Shown here: piece by piece, positions 1 through 7,861 of the stretch
Layout: each line of letters starts with the position of its first letter
How positions within the stretch are numbered: position 1 is the stretch's first letter
Assembly: GCA_946614165.1 (NCBI GenBank)
Contig: CAMOGQ010000026.1
Span: 1 to 33,391, forward strand
DNA length: 33,391 nt
Source of the DNA: an uncultured Lachnospiraceae bacterium
GTDB taxonomy: Bacteria; Bacillota; Clostridia; Lachnospirales; Lachnospiraceae
Direction: 5' to 3'
The notes under the pieces: generated by a model
Database searches by the model: none
What the model was told of the DNA's origin: nothing
What the model saw: the letters and a program-made list of their open reading frames with translations, nothing else
Made by a program: the position numbers and the translations under genes

Positions 1-1
1 C

Positions 2-55
2 TTATATCCCGCGGACGACTTTGGTCGGCCGGGGTTTTACGCGCCGTTTCGATAA
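2..55 (+). CDS. C-terminal tail of an unidentified protein (partial)
   Basis: The first bases read in one frame as a 17-residue tail that ends LYPADDFGRPGFYAPFR before TAA. The composition (Gly, Pro, Phe and acidic residues) looks like a genuine protein end, and a strong hairpin follows about 27 bases later. The rest of the gene lies outside the window, so no function can be assigned. The alternative is that this is non-coding contig-end sequence. Confidence 0.35.
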   Translation, partial: LYPADDFGRPGFYAPFR

Positions 56-81
56 ATCTTCGGGGCATATATGAGAAGAAA

Positions 82-125
82 AAGGAGGGAAAGGGGGACC
101 CGGCGCCTTTCCCCTTTCCCCCCTT
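82..125. terminator. Purine/pyrimidine-rich terminator-like hairpin
   Basis: Arms at 82-96 and 111-125 pair over 15 positions with one A/C mismatch and a 14-base loop. The top strand has an A-run before it and TTAAAAT after it. The minus-strand reading gives TTTTCTTCT after the stem. It probably ends the gene whose tail is at 2-55. Confidence 0.5.
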
Positions 126-145
126 AAAATAAACAGATTCTGCTT

Positions 146-175
146 CTGATAAAATCTTAATAAACAGGGTATGAT
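146..175 (+). promoter_or_regulatory. Possible murA promoter
   Basis: CTGATA (146-151) and TATGAT (170-175) are separated by 18 bases and match the sigma-A consensus at 4/6 and 5/6. They lie about 125 bases before murA, in the AT-rich part of the intergenic gap. No other gene lies between. Confidence 0.3.
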
Positions 176-299
176 AAGGGTGAGTATGAGTATCCGGAGA
201 AGGCCCCGCCGGTCTTTCCGAAAGAAAAAAAGATGATTCCGTCCCGGCTTCTTTCTCTAATGGCGCCCGGACGCTTCCCGTATATTCGAAAGGGGAAAT

Positions 300-1610
300 A
301 TGACAGAGTATTATAAAGTAGAGGGCGGATACGCCCTGATCGGTGACGTTATGGTTTCGGGCTCCAAGAACGCGGCCCTTCCCATTATCGCATCCACTCT
401 CATGACAGATGAACCCGTTATCCTTACGAACGTCCCGGACATCACGGATATCCGGATCATGCTGGAGGCCCTCCGCAGCATGGGCGCCTCCGTAGAGCGG
501 CTTGACCGCCACACCTTCCGCATCTGCGCGGAGGCGGTGGATCCTGACAGGAAGGCGGATACGGAGGGCCTTCGCACCATCCGCTCCTCCTATTATCTTC
601 TGGGGGCCCTGCTGGGGAGATTCGGCAGAGCCGCCGCGGCCCTTCCCGGCGGGGACGATATCGGAAGCCGGAAAATGAACCTGCATGAAAAGGGCTTCAG
701 GGCCCTGGGCGCTGAAATATCCTATGACGAAGACGGATTTGCCCTGGTCCGGGCAGACGCCCTCAGGGGAGCCTCCATCTTTCTGGATACGGCTTCCGTA
801 GGCGCCACCATGAACATCATCATGGCCGCCGTTATGGCCGGGGGCGTCACCACCATCGGCAATCCCGCCAGAGAGCCCCATGTGGTGGACCTTGCGAACT
901 TCCTCAATCAGATGGGGGCGGATATCCGGGGCGCCGGCACCGACAGCATCCGGATCACCGGCGTACCCTCCCTCCACGGCACATCCTACAGCGTCATTCC
1001 CGACCAGATCGAGGCAGGCACCTTTATGATCGCAGGCGCCGCCACCAGGGGAGACATTACCCTTCACGGGGTCATTCCCAGGCACCTGGAATCCATTGCC
1101 GCAAAGCTCAGGGAGACCGGCTGCTCCATAACCTTCGAAAAGGACTCCGTCCGGGTCTATGCTGCCTCCAGGCCCTTAAAGACCAGCGTGACCACCCTTC
1201 CCTTTCCCGGCTTTCCCACGGACATGCAGCCCATGATGACCGTCCTTCTTGGCCTGTCCCGGGGCGTCTCCCACGTGACGGAGACCGTCTTCGACAGGCG
1301 CTTTGGCTATGCCGGAGAGCTTGTCCGCATGGGGGCCTGTGTCCGTATCTGCGGCAGGACCGCCGTCATCGAAGGCGTGGAAGGCTATACCGGGTCCCGC
1401 CTGACGGTGCCGGATATCCGGGCCGGAGCGGCCCTGGTCATCGCGGCCCTGGCCGCCGAGGGGCCCTCCGAGATCAGAGGCATCGGCCATATCGAGAGAG
1501 GCTACGAGGATTTCCCCGAAAAGCTCGCCTCCCTGGGCGCCAGGATCGAAAAAGCGGAAGCCTGTGCCGCTCCCCGGGACAAGGCCGCATCTTCCCAGGG
1601 CCCGGCATAA
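300..1610 (+). CDS. murA: UDP-N-acetylglucosamine 1-carboxyvinyltransferase, Cys-to-Asp type
   Basis: This is the first committed enzyme of peptidoglycan synthesis: it transfers enolpyruvate from PEP to UDP-GlcNAc in the cytoplasm. The 436 residues match the normal family length (about 420) and the two-lobed EPT fold. SGSKNAALP near residue 21 carries the substrate-binding Lys/Asn, TIRSS near 93 an Arg, GFPTDMQ the catalytic Asp, and IERGYEDFPEKL is the usual C-terminal block. The mobile loop reads LPGGDDIGSR, so the position that is Cys115 in E. coli is Asp119 here. The gene starts at ATG after AAAGGGG and ends at a bidirectional terminator. Clostridia often carry two MurA copies; whether this is the only one cannot be seen here. 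The last roughly 20 residues (Ala, Lys, Ser rich) are a non-conserved tail. Confidence 0.95.
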   Translation: MTEYYKVEGGYALIGDVMVSGSKNAALPIIASTLMTDEPVILTNVPDITDIRIMLEALRSMGASVERLDRHTFRICAEAVDPDRKADTEGLRTIRSSYYLLGALLGRFGRAAAALPGGDDIGSRKMNLHEKGFRALGAEISYDEDGFALVRADALRGASIFLDTASVGATMNIIMAAVMAGGVTTIGNPAREPHVVDLANFLNQMGADIRGAGTDSIRITGVPSLHGTSYSVIPDQIEAGTFMIAGAATRGDITLHGVIPRHLESIAAKLRETGCSITFEKDSVRVYAASRPLKTSVTTLPFPGFPTDMQPMMTVLLGLSRGVSHVTETVFDRRFGYAGELVRMGACVRICGRTAVIEGVEGYTGSRLTVPDIRAGAALVIAALAAEGPSEIRGIGHIERGYEDFPEKLASLGARIEKAEACAAPRDKAASSQGPA

Positions 1611-1631
1611 AAACATAAGACCAAAAATCAA

Positions 1632-1673
1632 GCGCCGCCCGGAAGGGAAATCCTTCCAGACGGCGCGTTTTTT
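1632..1673. terminator. Bidirectional intrinsic terminator between murA and the FUSC/HAD gene
   Basis: The stem pairs GCGCCG (1632-1637) with CGGCGC (1661-1666) and GGAAGG (1641-1646) with CCTTCC (1652-1657). It is followed by six T on the plus strand. The minus-strand reading continues into TTGATTTTTGG. It serves the two convergent genes. Confidence 0.85.
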
Positions 1674-3018
1674 AAAAGTGAAATATGTTCCTCCAGCCCT
1701 TCAGGCTGACAGGTTCATACCGTTTCTTCAGTTCTCTGACCAGGTTTCCTCCGCCCGCATCCGGGATCAGTACGTCGTACTCTCCCTTTTTGCCGCTGAA
1801 ATAGACAGTCCTTGGAGCGCCTGTCAGGCGGCGCAGCTCCTCCAGCATCACTTTGCGGTTTGCCTCCCTGGAGTAGATCCGGAGAATCTTTTCTCCTTCC
1901 CGGCAGTCAAAGGTATCCGTGACGGTCCGGATCCGGGGAGCGAAGCTCTGCTCCGTAAGGTCACTCGCCAGAGCCTCCACCTTTTCGGCCCTGTCAATGA
2001 CCAGGTAATAAAGAACGTTGTCATTCACATCCTCCTCCGCGGACACATAGTTGCGGTAGGGGGATCCTTTCTTTTTCAGGTAGAGATGGTAAAGGGCATC
2101 CTGAGAAGACCCCTTCTCCGGCGGAAGGCCGGAGATCTTCAGGCCCCTGGTATAAATGACCAGAAGGTTTTCCTCCACCCGGTTGACGTTGAAGGGAAAG
2201 CCTCTGCCTGTCAGGAAGGCCGCCACCTGCTCTGCCGTCTCTTCTTCCATCTTGACCGTCTTCACATAGGCCATCTCCCCCATGTCATAGAGACAGGCTC
2301 CGTCCATGGCGATGATGGGGATCTTCAGCCCTATGCCCTTTGTCAGCTCCCGCACCGTGGCAGGGGTCTGCTTTGTGGAAACGGAAAAGCGCATCCCGTC
2401 TTTAATAAAACGGTTGAGCTGGATCCTGGTATAGGGAGACAGATTCCTGTCCTCCCTGAAAAGCACGTGGTCCACGCCGGAGACAAAAAGGGTCTCCCGG
2501 TCCCTGGTCCTGGGCAGGTGCAGGCAGTTGGCCGCGATGGCCACGCCCACGCCGATGAATGTGTCCATGGTCCTGTTGAACACGAAGAGATAGGGATCGG
2601 CGTCCCCGATGTGGTTCATGATGATGCTTAAAAAGACCACCGTCGAAAAGTAGGAGGATTCCGTGATCTTTAAAAGGACCGTGGAATACAGGACGACACC
2701 GGCAAAGAGGACCAGGGTCATGTAGTAGGCAGGCGTGTCCTGGAAGGTGGCCCTGTCTCCCGAAATATAGAGGGATCCGATCAGGACCAGGCCTCCCCAG
2801 AAGGCCCCCACCAGGGTCCCGGTGATGCGCTTCCTGCCCACTTTCAGCATGTTTTCCGTATAGGGCTGGATGCACTGGAGAGAAGCTATGATGGAATAGA
2901 AGGGTGCCCCCCTCCGGCCTCTTAAAAAGTAAATGATGATGCAGAAAAGTACCGCCAGGACCGACCGCAGGATTCTCTGTCCCGGCAGGGGAAAGTGTTT
3001 CCTGTTTGTCCGGTTCAT
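1672..3018 (-). CDS. FUSC/aromatic-acid-exporter-like membrane protein fused to a degenerate HAD domain
   Basis: Residues about 15-165 are a membrane domain of the FUSC/ArAE_1 (DUF939) type, with hydrophobic helices and the motif GRKRITGTLVGAFWGG near 61-76. Residues about 175-448 align with Cof-type HAD phosphatases: LSPYTRIQLNRFIKDG and AMDGACLYD are typical. Motif I reads VSGVDHVLF (179-187), so the nucleophilic Asp is Gly181 while Asp183 remains, and the GDxxND motif near the C-terminus is also lost. The protein probably sits in the inner membrane with a non-catalytic HAD module on the cytoplasmic side. Its ATG overlaps the TGA of the upstream MATE gene by 4 bp, which suggests coupled translation and a shared export role. 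The exported substrate is unknown. Confidence 0.75.
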   Translation of the reverse strand: MNRTNRKHFPLPGQRILRSVLAVLFCIIIYFLRGRRGAPFYSIIASLQCIQPYTENMLKVGRKRITGTLVGAFWGGLVLIGSLYISGDRATFQDTPAYYMTLVLFAGVVLYSTVLLKITESSYFSTVVFLSIIMNHIGDADPYLFVFNRTMDTFIGVGVAIAANCLHLPRTRDRETLFVSGVDHVLFREDRNLSPYTRIQLNRFIKDGMRFSVSTKQTPATVRELTKGIGLKIPIIAMDGACLYDMGEMAYVKTVKMEEETAEQVAAFLTGRGFPFNVNRVEENLLVIYTRGLKISGLPPEKGSSQDALYHLYLKKKGSPYRNYVSAEEDVNDNVLYYLVIDRAEKVEALASDLTEQSFAPRIRTVTDTFDCREGEKILRIYSREANRKVMLEELRRLTGAPRTVYFSGKKGEYDVLIPDAGGGNLVRELKKRYEPVSLKGWRNIFHF

Positions 3019-4373
3019 AAGGCCGCCTCCGTATTTTTTCTGTTCCAGCTTCTCCGGCGGATCAGCCAGTAGGTCACTTCCGTAATACAGCAGGCCGACC
3101 AGCCCACGGGATAGCCCAGTCCCACCAGGATGGGAATGTTGGCCACAAAGCGGGTCACCAGGAAAAGATAGGCCTGCCGCACCAGCACGAAATTGGTCAG
3201 CATGATGATCATGGGGCCTCTGGCATCTCCCCTTCCGCGGAGCGCCCCGGCCAGCACATGGTTAATGGTATTGCACATGAGGAAAAAGACGTTGGTCCGC
3301 AGGAAGAGGACGCCGGCTTCGATGACCGAGGCATCCTTCGTAAAGAGACCGGTGGCGGGAGCGGCGAACGTATACAGAAGGGCCGCTATGGATGCCGTCA
3401 CGCTGACGGACAGAACCAGCGTGGTGCTGGTCCCCCGGTCCGCCCTTTCCTGGTCTCCTGCCCCTATGTTCTGACTGACAAAGGTGGTGGCCGCCATGGC
3501 CATGGACTGGATGGGCAGCATGATGAACTGGTCCAGCTTGTTGTAGCAGGACCATCCCGCCATGACGCTGGATCCGAAATGGTTGACATAGGACTGGACG
3601 AAGATGTTGGAAAAGGAGGTTATGACCGACTGGATGCCGGCCGGCATGCCTATGGAAAAGATCCTGACCGTGATCTGGGGATCGATCCTTAGGTCCCTCC
3701 AGCTCAGACGGTAGATCTCGCCGGTGCATGTCAGAAGGAAAAGGATCAGGACGGCAGAGATCATCTGGGAAATGACGGTGGCAAGAGCCACCCCCTCCAC
3801 GCCCATATGGAAGCTCACTACGAAAAGAAGGTCCAGAATGATATTGAGGACACTGGTCAGGATCAGAAAGAGCAGGGGCCTGACCGTATCGCCCACGGCC
3901 CGGAGGATGCCGCTGCCCATGTTGTAGACAAGAAGGCCGGAAATGCCAGCCAGATAGATGGTCAGATAGACCGTGGCCTCCGGGAAGACATCTTCCGGTG
4001 TGGCCATAAAGGCCAGCATGGGCTTTACGCCCAGAACGCCCACGATGGTAAAAATAGCCGAAAGGGCAAAGGTCAGGGCCATGGTGGTCTCTATGGCGTC
4101 GTGAAGTCTGTCTTCTTCCGCGGCTCCGAAATGCTGGGAGATCAGAACGCCCGCCCCTACGGAAAAGCCGTTGAAAAAGAAGACGAACATGTTGGTGATC
4201 ATGGTGGTGGATCCCACTGCCGCCAGGGCTTCCTTGCCCACGAAGTTTCCCACCACGATGGAGTCCACCGTGTTATACAGCATCTGAAAGGCGTTTCCCA
4301 GCATAAGGGGAAGGGAAAACGCGATGACCTGGGCGAGAATGGGTCCCCGGGTCATATTTCTGGTCCTGCTCAA
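3015..4373 (-). CDS. MATE family efflux transporter
   Basis: This is a cation-coupled multidrug/toxin exporter of the MATE (NorM/DinF-like) superfamily with 12 predicted membrane helices in 452 residues, the usual length. Supporting blocks are GPILAQVIAFSLPLMLGNAFQMLYNTVDSIVVG at the N-terminus (reported here only as a block), NMGSGILRAVGDT before helix 5, and FVSQNIGAGDQERADRG in the second half. The predicted start is TTG at 4371-4373, eight bases after GGAGG. An ATG at codon 7 (4353-4355) has AGGA eight bases upstream and is an alternative. It is the first gene of a pair with the FUSC/HAD gene. No clear promoter was found in the 200 bases upstream. Confidence 0.9.
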   Translation of the reverse strand: MSRTRNMTRGPILAQVIAFSLPLMLGNAFQMLYNTVDSIVVGNFVGKEALAAVGSTTMITNMFVFFFNGFSVGAGVLISQHFGAAEEDRLHDAIETTMALTFALSAIFTIVGVLGVKPMLAFMATPEDVFPEATVYLTIYLAGISGLLVYNMGSGILRAVGDTVRPLLFLILTSVLNIILDLLFVVSFHMGVEGVALATVISQMISAVLILFLLTCTGEIYRLSWRDLRIDPQITVRIFSIGMPAGIQSVITSFSNIFVQSYVNHFGSSVMAGWSCYNKLDQFIMLPIQSMAMAATTFVSQNIGAGDQERADRGTSTTLVLSVSVTASIAALLYTFAAPATGLFTKDASVIEAGVLFLRTNVFFLMCNTINHVLAGALRGRGDARGPMIIMLTNFVLVRQAYLFLVTRFVANIPILVGLGYPVGWSACCITEVTYWLIRRRSWNRKNTEAAL

Positions 4374-4532
4374 AATTCATACCTCCGCCGGACCCGGCAC
4401 CTTTTCTCTTCCGGATCCGTCTCCTTTAACCATAACACCGCCCCTGCCCTCTTGTATAATGAAAATTTATCAAGGGACGCATACAGTTTTTCTATAAAGC
4501 ACCGGCCCCTCCCTGGCAGGATCTCCCTGCAG

Positions 4533-4565
4533 AAAAAAGCGCGGGAAAGCTTATCTCTTCCCCGC
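4533..4565 (-). terminator. Terminator of the ABC exporter gene
   Basis: Reading the minus strand, GCGGGGAAG (4557-4565) pairs with CTTTCCCGC (4541-4549) through one G-U pair, and six U follow after GC. It begins five bases after the stop codon. Confidence 0.85.
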
Positions 4566-4570
4566 ACTCC

Positions 4571-6316
4571 TTATTCGTTTCCGTCTTCTTTTCCCTTGAA
4601 GGCGGCCCCTGTCTCCGTAAATTCCAGCACTCTGTCGCAGATGGTCAGGGCGGCCGGGCGGTGGGTCACGATGACGACGGTCCTGTCCGTCATGGACCGG
4701 AGGTTTTCCAGAAGGCGCCTTTCCGTCCCGGCGTCCAGGGCGCTGGTGGCTTCGTCCAGAAGGAGGACCGGGCTTCCGGAAAAGATGGCCCTTGCAATGG
4801 ACAGGCGCTGCATCTGTCCCTCGGAAAGGCCTGTGCCCCTCTCTCCCAGAAGAGTGTCGGGCCCATCTTCCAGTTCCGAAACAAACTCGTCCGCGCAGGA
4901 GATCTGCAGGGCCTCCCTCAGTCTTTCCTCGTCAAAGGCAGCCTCCGGGTCCGCGAAGGAGACCACCTCCCGGATGGTCCCGTTCATCAGGACGTTCCCC
5001 TGGGGAACATAGGCGAAGAGCCTTCGGAAGGAAGAGGTCAGGTCAAAACGGCGGCCGTCCGGCCCAGTATAACAGCGCCGTCCCCTGTCCGGCCGGTATA
5101 CGCACATCAGAAGCTTCAGGGCCGTGGACTTGCCGCAGCCGCTGTGGCCGGTAAAGGCAGTGATCCTGCCCTTTGGGATCTCCAGGGACAGGGACTCCAG
5201 CACCGGAGGAAGCTTTTCAATGTCTTCTTCTGCCGCGCTCCCGCCGGAGGGATAGTAGGCAAAGGTAACGTCCTCCAGTCCGATGGCTGACAGTTCTCTT
5301 TCATAGAAGCCTGTCACCTCTTCCAGAGAAAGGGCATCTTCCCCGTCTGCGGGGAACCTTTCCGCCTCCATCAGCCGCTCCGCGGAGGCCAGCATAGCAT
5401 AGTACCTGGGAAGATATCCGGTGATGCCCGCAAAGGGGGCCTGGATCTGGCCGATCAGCTGGGTGATGGCCGTCAGCGTGCCGAAGGTGATCGTGCCCGT
5501 CAGGATCCCCCAGCCGCACCAGGCAACGCCCAGCAGGTACATGCCGTTCATGGCCATGCCGAAACCGATATTGGCAAAATTGGAAAAGTGATTCCGCCGC
5601 ATCCTGGCCGCCTGATGGTCTCCCATCTTCCGAAGGGCCTCCCTGCGGGTCTGATCCTCAGCCGCGAAGGACCGGATGATGAGGAGGCTGCCGATGTGCT
5701 CCTGCAGAAAGACCCGCAGATTCCCGTCCGATTCCCGGATCCTTTTGTGAAGGATCCTGAGCCTTTTTCGGAAGAGAAAGGTAAGGACCACCATGGCGGC
5801 CCCGCCGGGGATCAGGATGGCCGCAAAGCGTATCTCCAGCACCAGGATCATGATCAGAGCGCTGAAGAGCTTGACCACCATGCCGGATACGCCCGGCAGT
5901 ATGTCCGTGTAGTCTTCCGCCACCAGCCTTGTATCGGCGGTCAGGCGGCTCATCCATTCCCCGGAATGAACGGCACTGACTCTCAGATAGTCCCTGTTGA
6001 GGAGCGTCGCCGTCAGCCGTTCCTTGAAGGTGTTTTCCAGGGAGGACCTGGAAAGCTCCGTCAGCCACCGTATGAGAGCCCTCATTCCCAGCTGCAGGGC
6101 GGCCAGGCCGATCAGCAGAACAAGAAACTTCCGGAACTCCCCGGCGGCATGTCCCGCGGCAGCGTCCACGATCTCCCTGAGAAGCAGGGCATAGACCACC
6201 CCGGAGGCTCCGTACAGGGCCTGAATCAGGGTCAGGAAGAGAATATACAGTTTTTTCCTGCCCGGCACTGTCCAGAGCCAGTGCAGAGCGGATTCTTTTG
6301 TTTTCATAGCTTTCAT
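4571..6316 (-). CDS. ABC exporter, fused membrane and ATPase domains
   Basis: This is a half-transporter of the type I exporter (MsbA/LmrA-like) class that should work as a dimer in the membrane. Residues about 25-310 hold the six-helix membrane domain, including EWMSRLTADTRLVAEDY, typical of the coupling region. The ATPase half has Walker A GHSGCGKST (390-398), a Q-loop in YVPQGN, signature LSEGQMQRLSIARA, Walker B VLLLDEAT and a switch His in VTHRP. An acidic insert (residues about 357-370) separates the start of the ATPase from Walker A, longer than usual. The start ATG (6314-6316) has a poor ribosome-binding site; ATG at codon 4 is possible. It has its own promoter and terminator, so it is monocistronic. 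No second half-transporter lies next to it, so a homodimer is likely. The substrate is unknown. Confidence 0.9.
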   Translation of the reverse strand: MKAMKTKESALHWLWTVPGRKKLYILFLTLIQALYGASGVVYALLLREIVDAAAGHAAGEFRKFLVLLIGLAALQLGMRALIRWLTELSRSSLENTFKERLTATLLNRDYLRVSAVHSGEWMSRLTADTRLVAEDYTDILPGVSGMVVKLFSALIMILVLEIRFAAILIPGGAAMVVLTFLFRKRLRILHKRIRESDGNLRVFLQEHIGSLLIIRSFAAEDQTRREALRKMGDHQAARMRRNHFSNFANIGFGMAMNGMYLLGVAWCGWGILTGTITFGTLTAITQLIGQIQAPFAGITGYLPRYYAMLASAERLMEAERFPADGEDALSLEEVTGFYERELSAIGLEDVTFAYYPSGGSAAEEDIEKLPPVLESLSLEIPKGRITAFTGHSGCGKSTALKLLMCVYRPDRGRRCYTGPDGRRFDLTSSFRRLFAYVPQGNVLMNGTIREVVSFADPEAAFDEERLREALQISCADEFVSELEDGPDTLLGERGTGLSEGQMQRLSIARAIFSGSPVLLLDEATSALDAGTERRLLENLRSMTDRTVVIVTHRPAALTICDRVLEFTETGAAFKGKEDGNE

Positions 6317-6373
6317 TCAGCACAAATATCCGTGTAAAGTCCCGTTTGGCGCGGGGCCCCGTATCTTCGGGTA

Positions 6374-6402
6374 ATTATACTTGGCTTTGGCGCAAATGTC
6401 CA
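6374..6402 (-). promoter_or_regulatory. Sigma-A promoter of the ABC exporter gene
   Basis: On the minus strand TGGACA (6397-6402) and TATAAT (6374-6379) are separated by exactly 17 bases, matching consensus at 5/6 and 6/6. The expected start of transcription, near 6367, leaves a leader of about 50 bases. Confidence 0.75.
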
Positions 6403-6463
6403 CGGTGCGGGGTGCTCAGGTCTCCCGGGACTCCCTGTGTATCCCTCTCCCCTGCATTTCCTC

Positions 6464-6497
6464 AAAAAAAGGACATCCGGCATAAAGCCGGATGCCC
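6464..6497 (-). terminator. Terminator of the chromate-transporter operon
   Basis: GGGCATCCGGC pairs with GCCGGATGTCC around the loop TTTAT, with one G-U pair, and seven U follow. It lies about 29 bases after the stop of the second transporter gene. Confidence 0.9.
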
Positions 6498-6525
6498 AAA
6501 GACTCCTTTCAAAGCCCGGGAAGAA

Positions 6526-7074
6526 TCAGGACAGCAGGGGAAGAAAACCATAGAAAAACATGCCCAGAACGGCCGAGCTGATAATGACGGCCGGCACGGA
6601 CCACTTCTTTCTGATCAGGAGAAAGAGCATCAGGGCCGCGATCCCCGCGGACCAGATCTGCAGGGACCTGCCCGCAAAGTAGGTCTCGGAGCCCAGGGTC
6701 ACGATGACCCCCAGGATCATGGCGATGCAGATGGGCTTTACAAAGTACATGATGGACCGCATGACGGAGCTGTTCTTGAATTTCTCAAAGAAGACTGCGA
6801 TCAGCATGGTCAGGGTAAAGGCCGGCATGAGGACTCCCAGGACGGCCACCACGCTGCCCGGAAAGCCGGCTGTCTGCATGCCGGTAAAGGTGGCGCAGTT
6901 AATGCCCAGGGGACCGGGCGTCATCTCGGCGATGGCCACCAGGTTAGCCAGGTCTTCGGCCGTCATCCAGCCGTGGGAGGACATCTCCTCCAGAATCAGG
7001 GGAACCATGGACATGCCGCCGAAGCTGGTAAAGCCGATCTTCATAAAGGAAATAAAAAGCTGCAGATAGATCAT
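6526..7074 (-). CDS. chrA: Chromate transporter family protein, second half
   Basis: The 182-residue membrane protein is one half of a CHR-family transporter. In the short-chain form two homologous six-helix proteins combine into one carrier, and this is the second gene of such a pair. The family block FGGMSMVPLILEEM (residues about 18-31) and MTPGPLGINCATFTG (about 51-65, with the conserved Pro-Gly-Pro) are clear. It starts three bases after the first half ends, with its GGAGG inside the end of that gene. Chromate is the named substrate of the family, but anaerobes may use these proteins for other anions such as sulfate. A strong terminator follows. Confidence 0.88.
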   Translation of the reverse strand: MIYLQLFISFMKIGFTSFGGMSMVPLILEEMSSHGWMTAEDLANLVAIAEMTPGPLGINCATFTGMQTAGFPGSVVAVLGVLMPAFTLTMLIAVFFEKFKNSSVMRSIMYFVKPICIAMILGVIVTLGSETYFAGRSLQIWSAGIAALMLFLLIRKKWSVPAVIISSAVLGMFFYGFLPLLS

Positions 7075-7077
7075 TCC

Positions 7078-7662
7078 TTACGCCTCCTTCCTTTCTTCCG
7101 GCAGAGAAGTCTTCTGCTTCTGCTCCCTGACAAACCACCAGACAAGGGCGCAGCCCACGCCCAGAAGGACCAGAATGATGTTGCTGATCCCCATAAAGAG
7201 AGACAGGCAGAAGGCCACGGCGCAGATGGCGATGGCAGGAGGGGTGCTCAGGGCATCCTTTCCCAGGGAAAGGGCCGCGCTGCCGATGATGGGCACCACA
7301 GCGGCCCGGATGCCGATCAGGGCCGCATGGACCCAGTAGCTGTCCTTAAAGGCATTGTAGAACCGGGCCACGATGGTCAGGATGATGACTGCCGGGCTGA
7401 TGATGCCGAAGACCGCGCAGAGGGCTCCGAAGACCCCTGCCACGTGATAGCCGAACAGAAGGCTGATGTTGGTGATCATAATGCCCGGGCAGGATTTGCC
7501 CACGGCCACCATTTCCAGAAGCTCCGCCTTGGTGATGACCTGCCTCTTGTTTACGAATTCCTGTTCCATCTGTGCCAGGATGGCCCAGCCTCCTCCGAAG
7601 GTGAAGCAGCCGATCTTGAAAAAGAAGGCAAAGATGGTAAGTCCCTTTTTTAATTTCTCCAT
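7078..7662 (-). CDS. chrA: Chromate transporter family protein, first half
   Basis: The 194-residue membrane protein has the N-terminal CHR signature FKIGCFTFGGGWAI and the second conserved block VGKSCPGIMITN (residues about 54-65). Hydrophobic helices run to about residue 175 and are followed by a charged tail. It starts at ATG with AGGAG six bases upstream. It forms a two-gene operon with the other half. The upstream gap is AT-rich and shared with a divergent LysR gene, which makes that LysR the likely regulator. The name refers to the family; actual chromate efflux is not proven. Confidence 0.9.
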   Translation of the reverse strand: MEKLKKGLTIFAFFFKIGCFTFGGGWAILAQMEQEFVNKRQVITKAELLEMVAVGKSCPGIMITNISLLFGYHVAGVFGALCAVFGIISPAVIILTIVARFYNAFKDSYWVHAALIGIRAAVVPIIGSAALSLGKDALSTPPAIAICAVAFCLSLFMGISNIILVLLGVGCALVWWFVREQKQKTSLPEERKEA

Positions 7663-7704
7663 GCATGGCTCCTGTATGACTTATTCCGTCAGAGAATAAA
7701 GGTT

Positions 7705-7796
7705 ATTATATGCATTCATATTTTTCTATACCTTATCATTGTATACTGCATTTGTATAATATATAATTTTGTCATATTTTCATAGTTTAAAACTAT
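7705..7796. promoter_or_regulatory. AT-rich divergent control region with LysR-type boxes
   Basis: Three dyads fit LysR sites: ATAC-N9-GTAT (7728-7744), ATAC-N7-GTAT (7743-7757) and ATAGTTTAAAACTAT (7782-7796); the last two obey the T-N11-A rule. On the minus strand TATAAT (7705-7710) has no good -35, as expected for an activated promoter, and the second box would be centred near -52. On the plus strand TTGTAT (7739-7744) and TATAAT (7762-7767) could drive the lysR gene, and a box overlaps them, which allows autoregulation. Confidence 0.5.
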
Positions 7797-7861
7797 ATTT
7801 TTGAATTTTCCTGTCTCTTCCCTCGTCTCCCATTGTCTTTGATATTCAGAAAGGAGTCCCC

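Noticed and set aside
4452..4459. TTGTATAAT on the plus strand as a promoter
   Set aside because: No plus-strand gene follows and no matching -35 box was seen.
4370..4567. Open frame of 65 residues upstream of the MATE gene on the minus strand
   Set aside because: It runs from the terminator of the ABC gene through the leader of the MATE gene and has no ribosome-binding site or protein-like composition.
6346..7653. Open frame of 435 residues opposite the chromate-transporter pair
   Set aside because: Asp/Gly/His-rich shadow that spans the terminator and two real genes.
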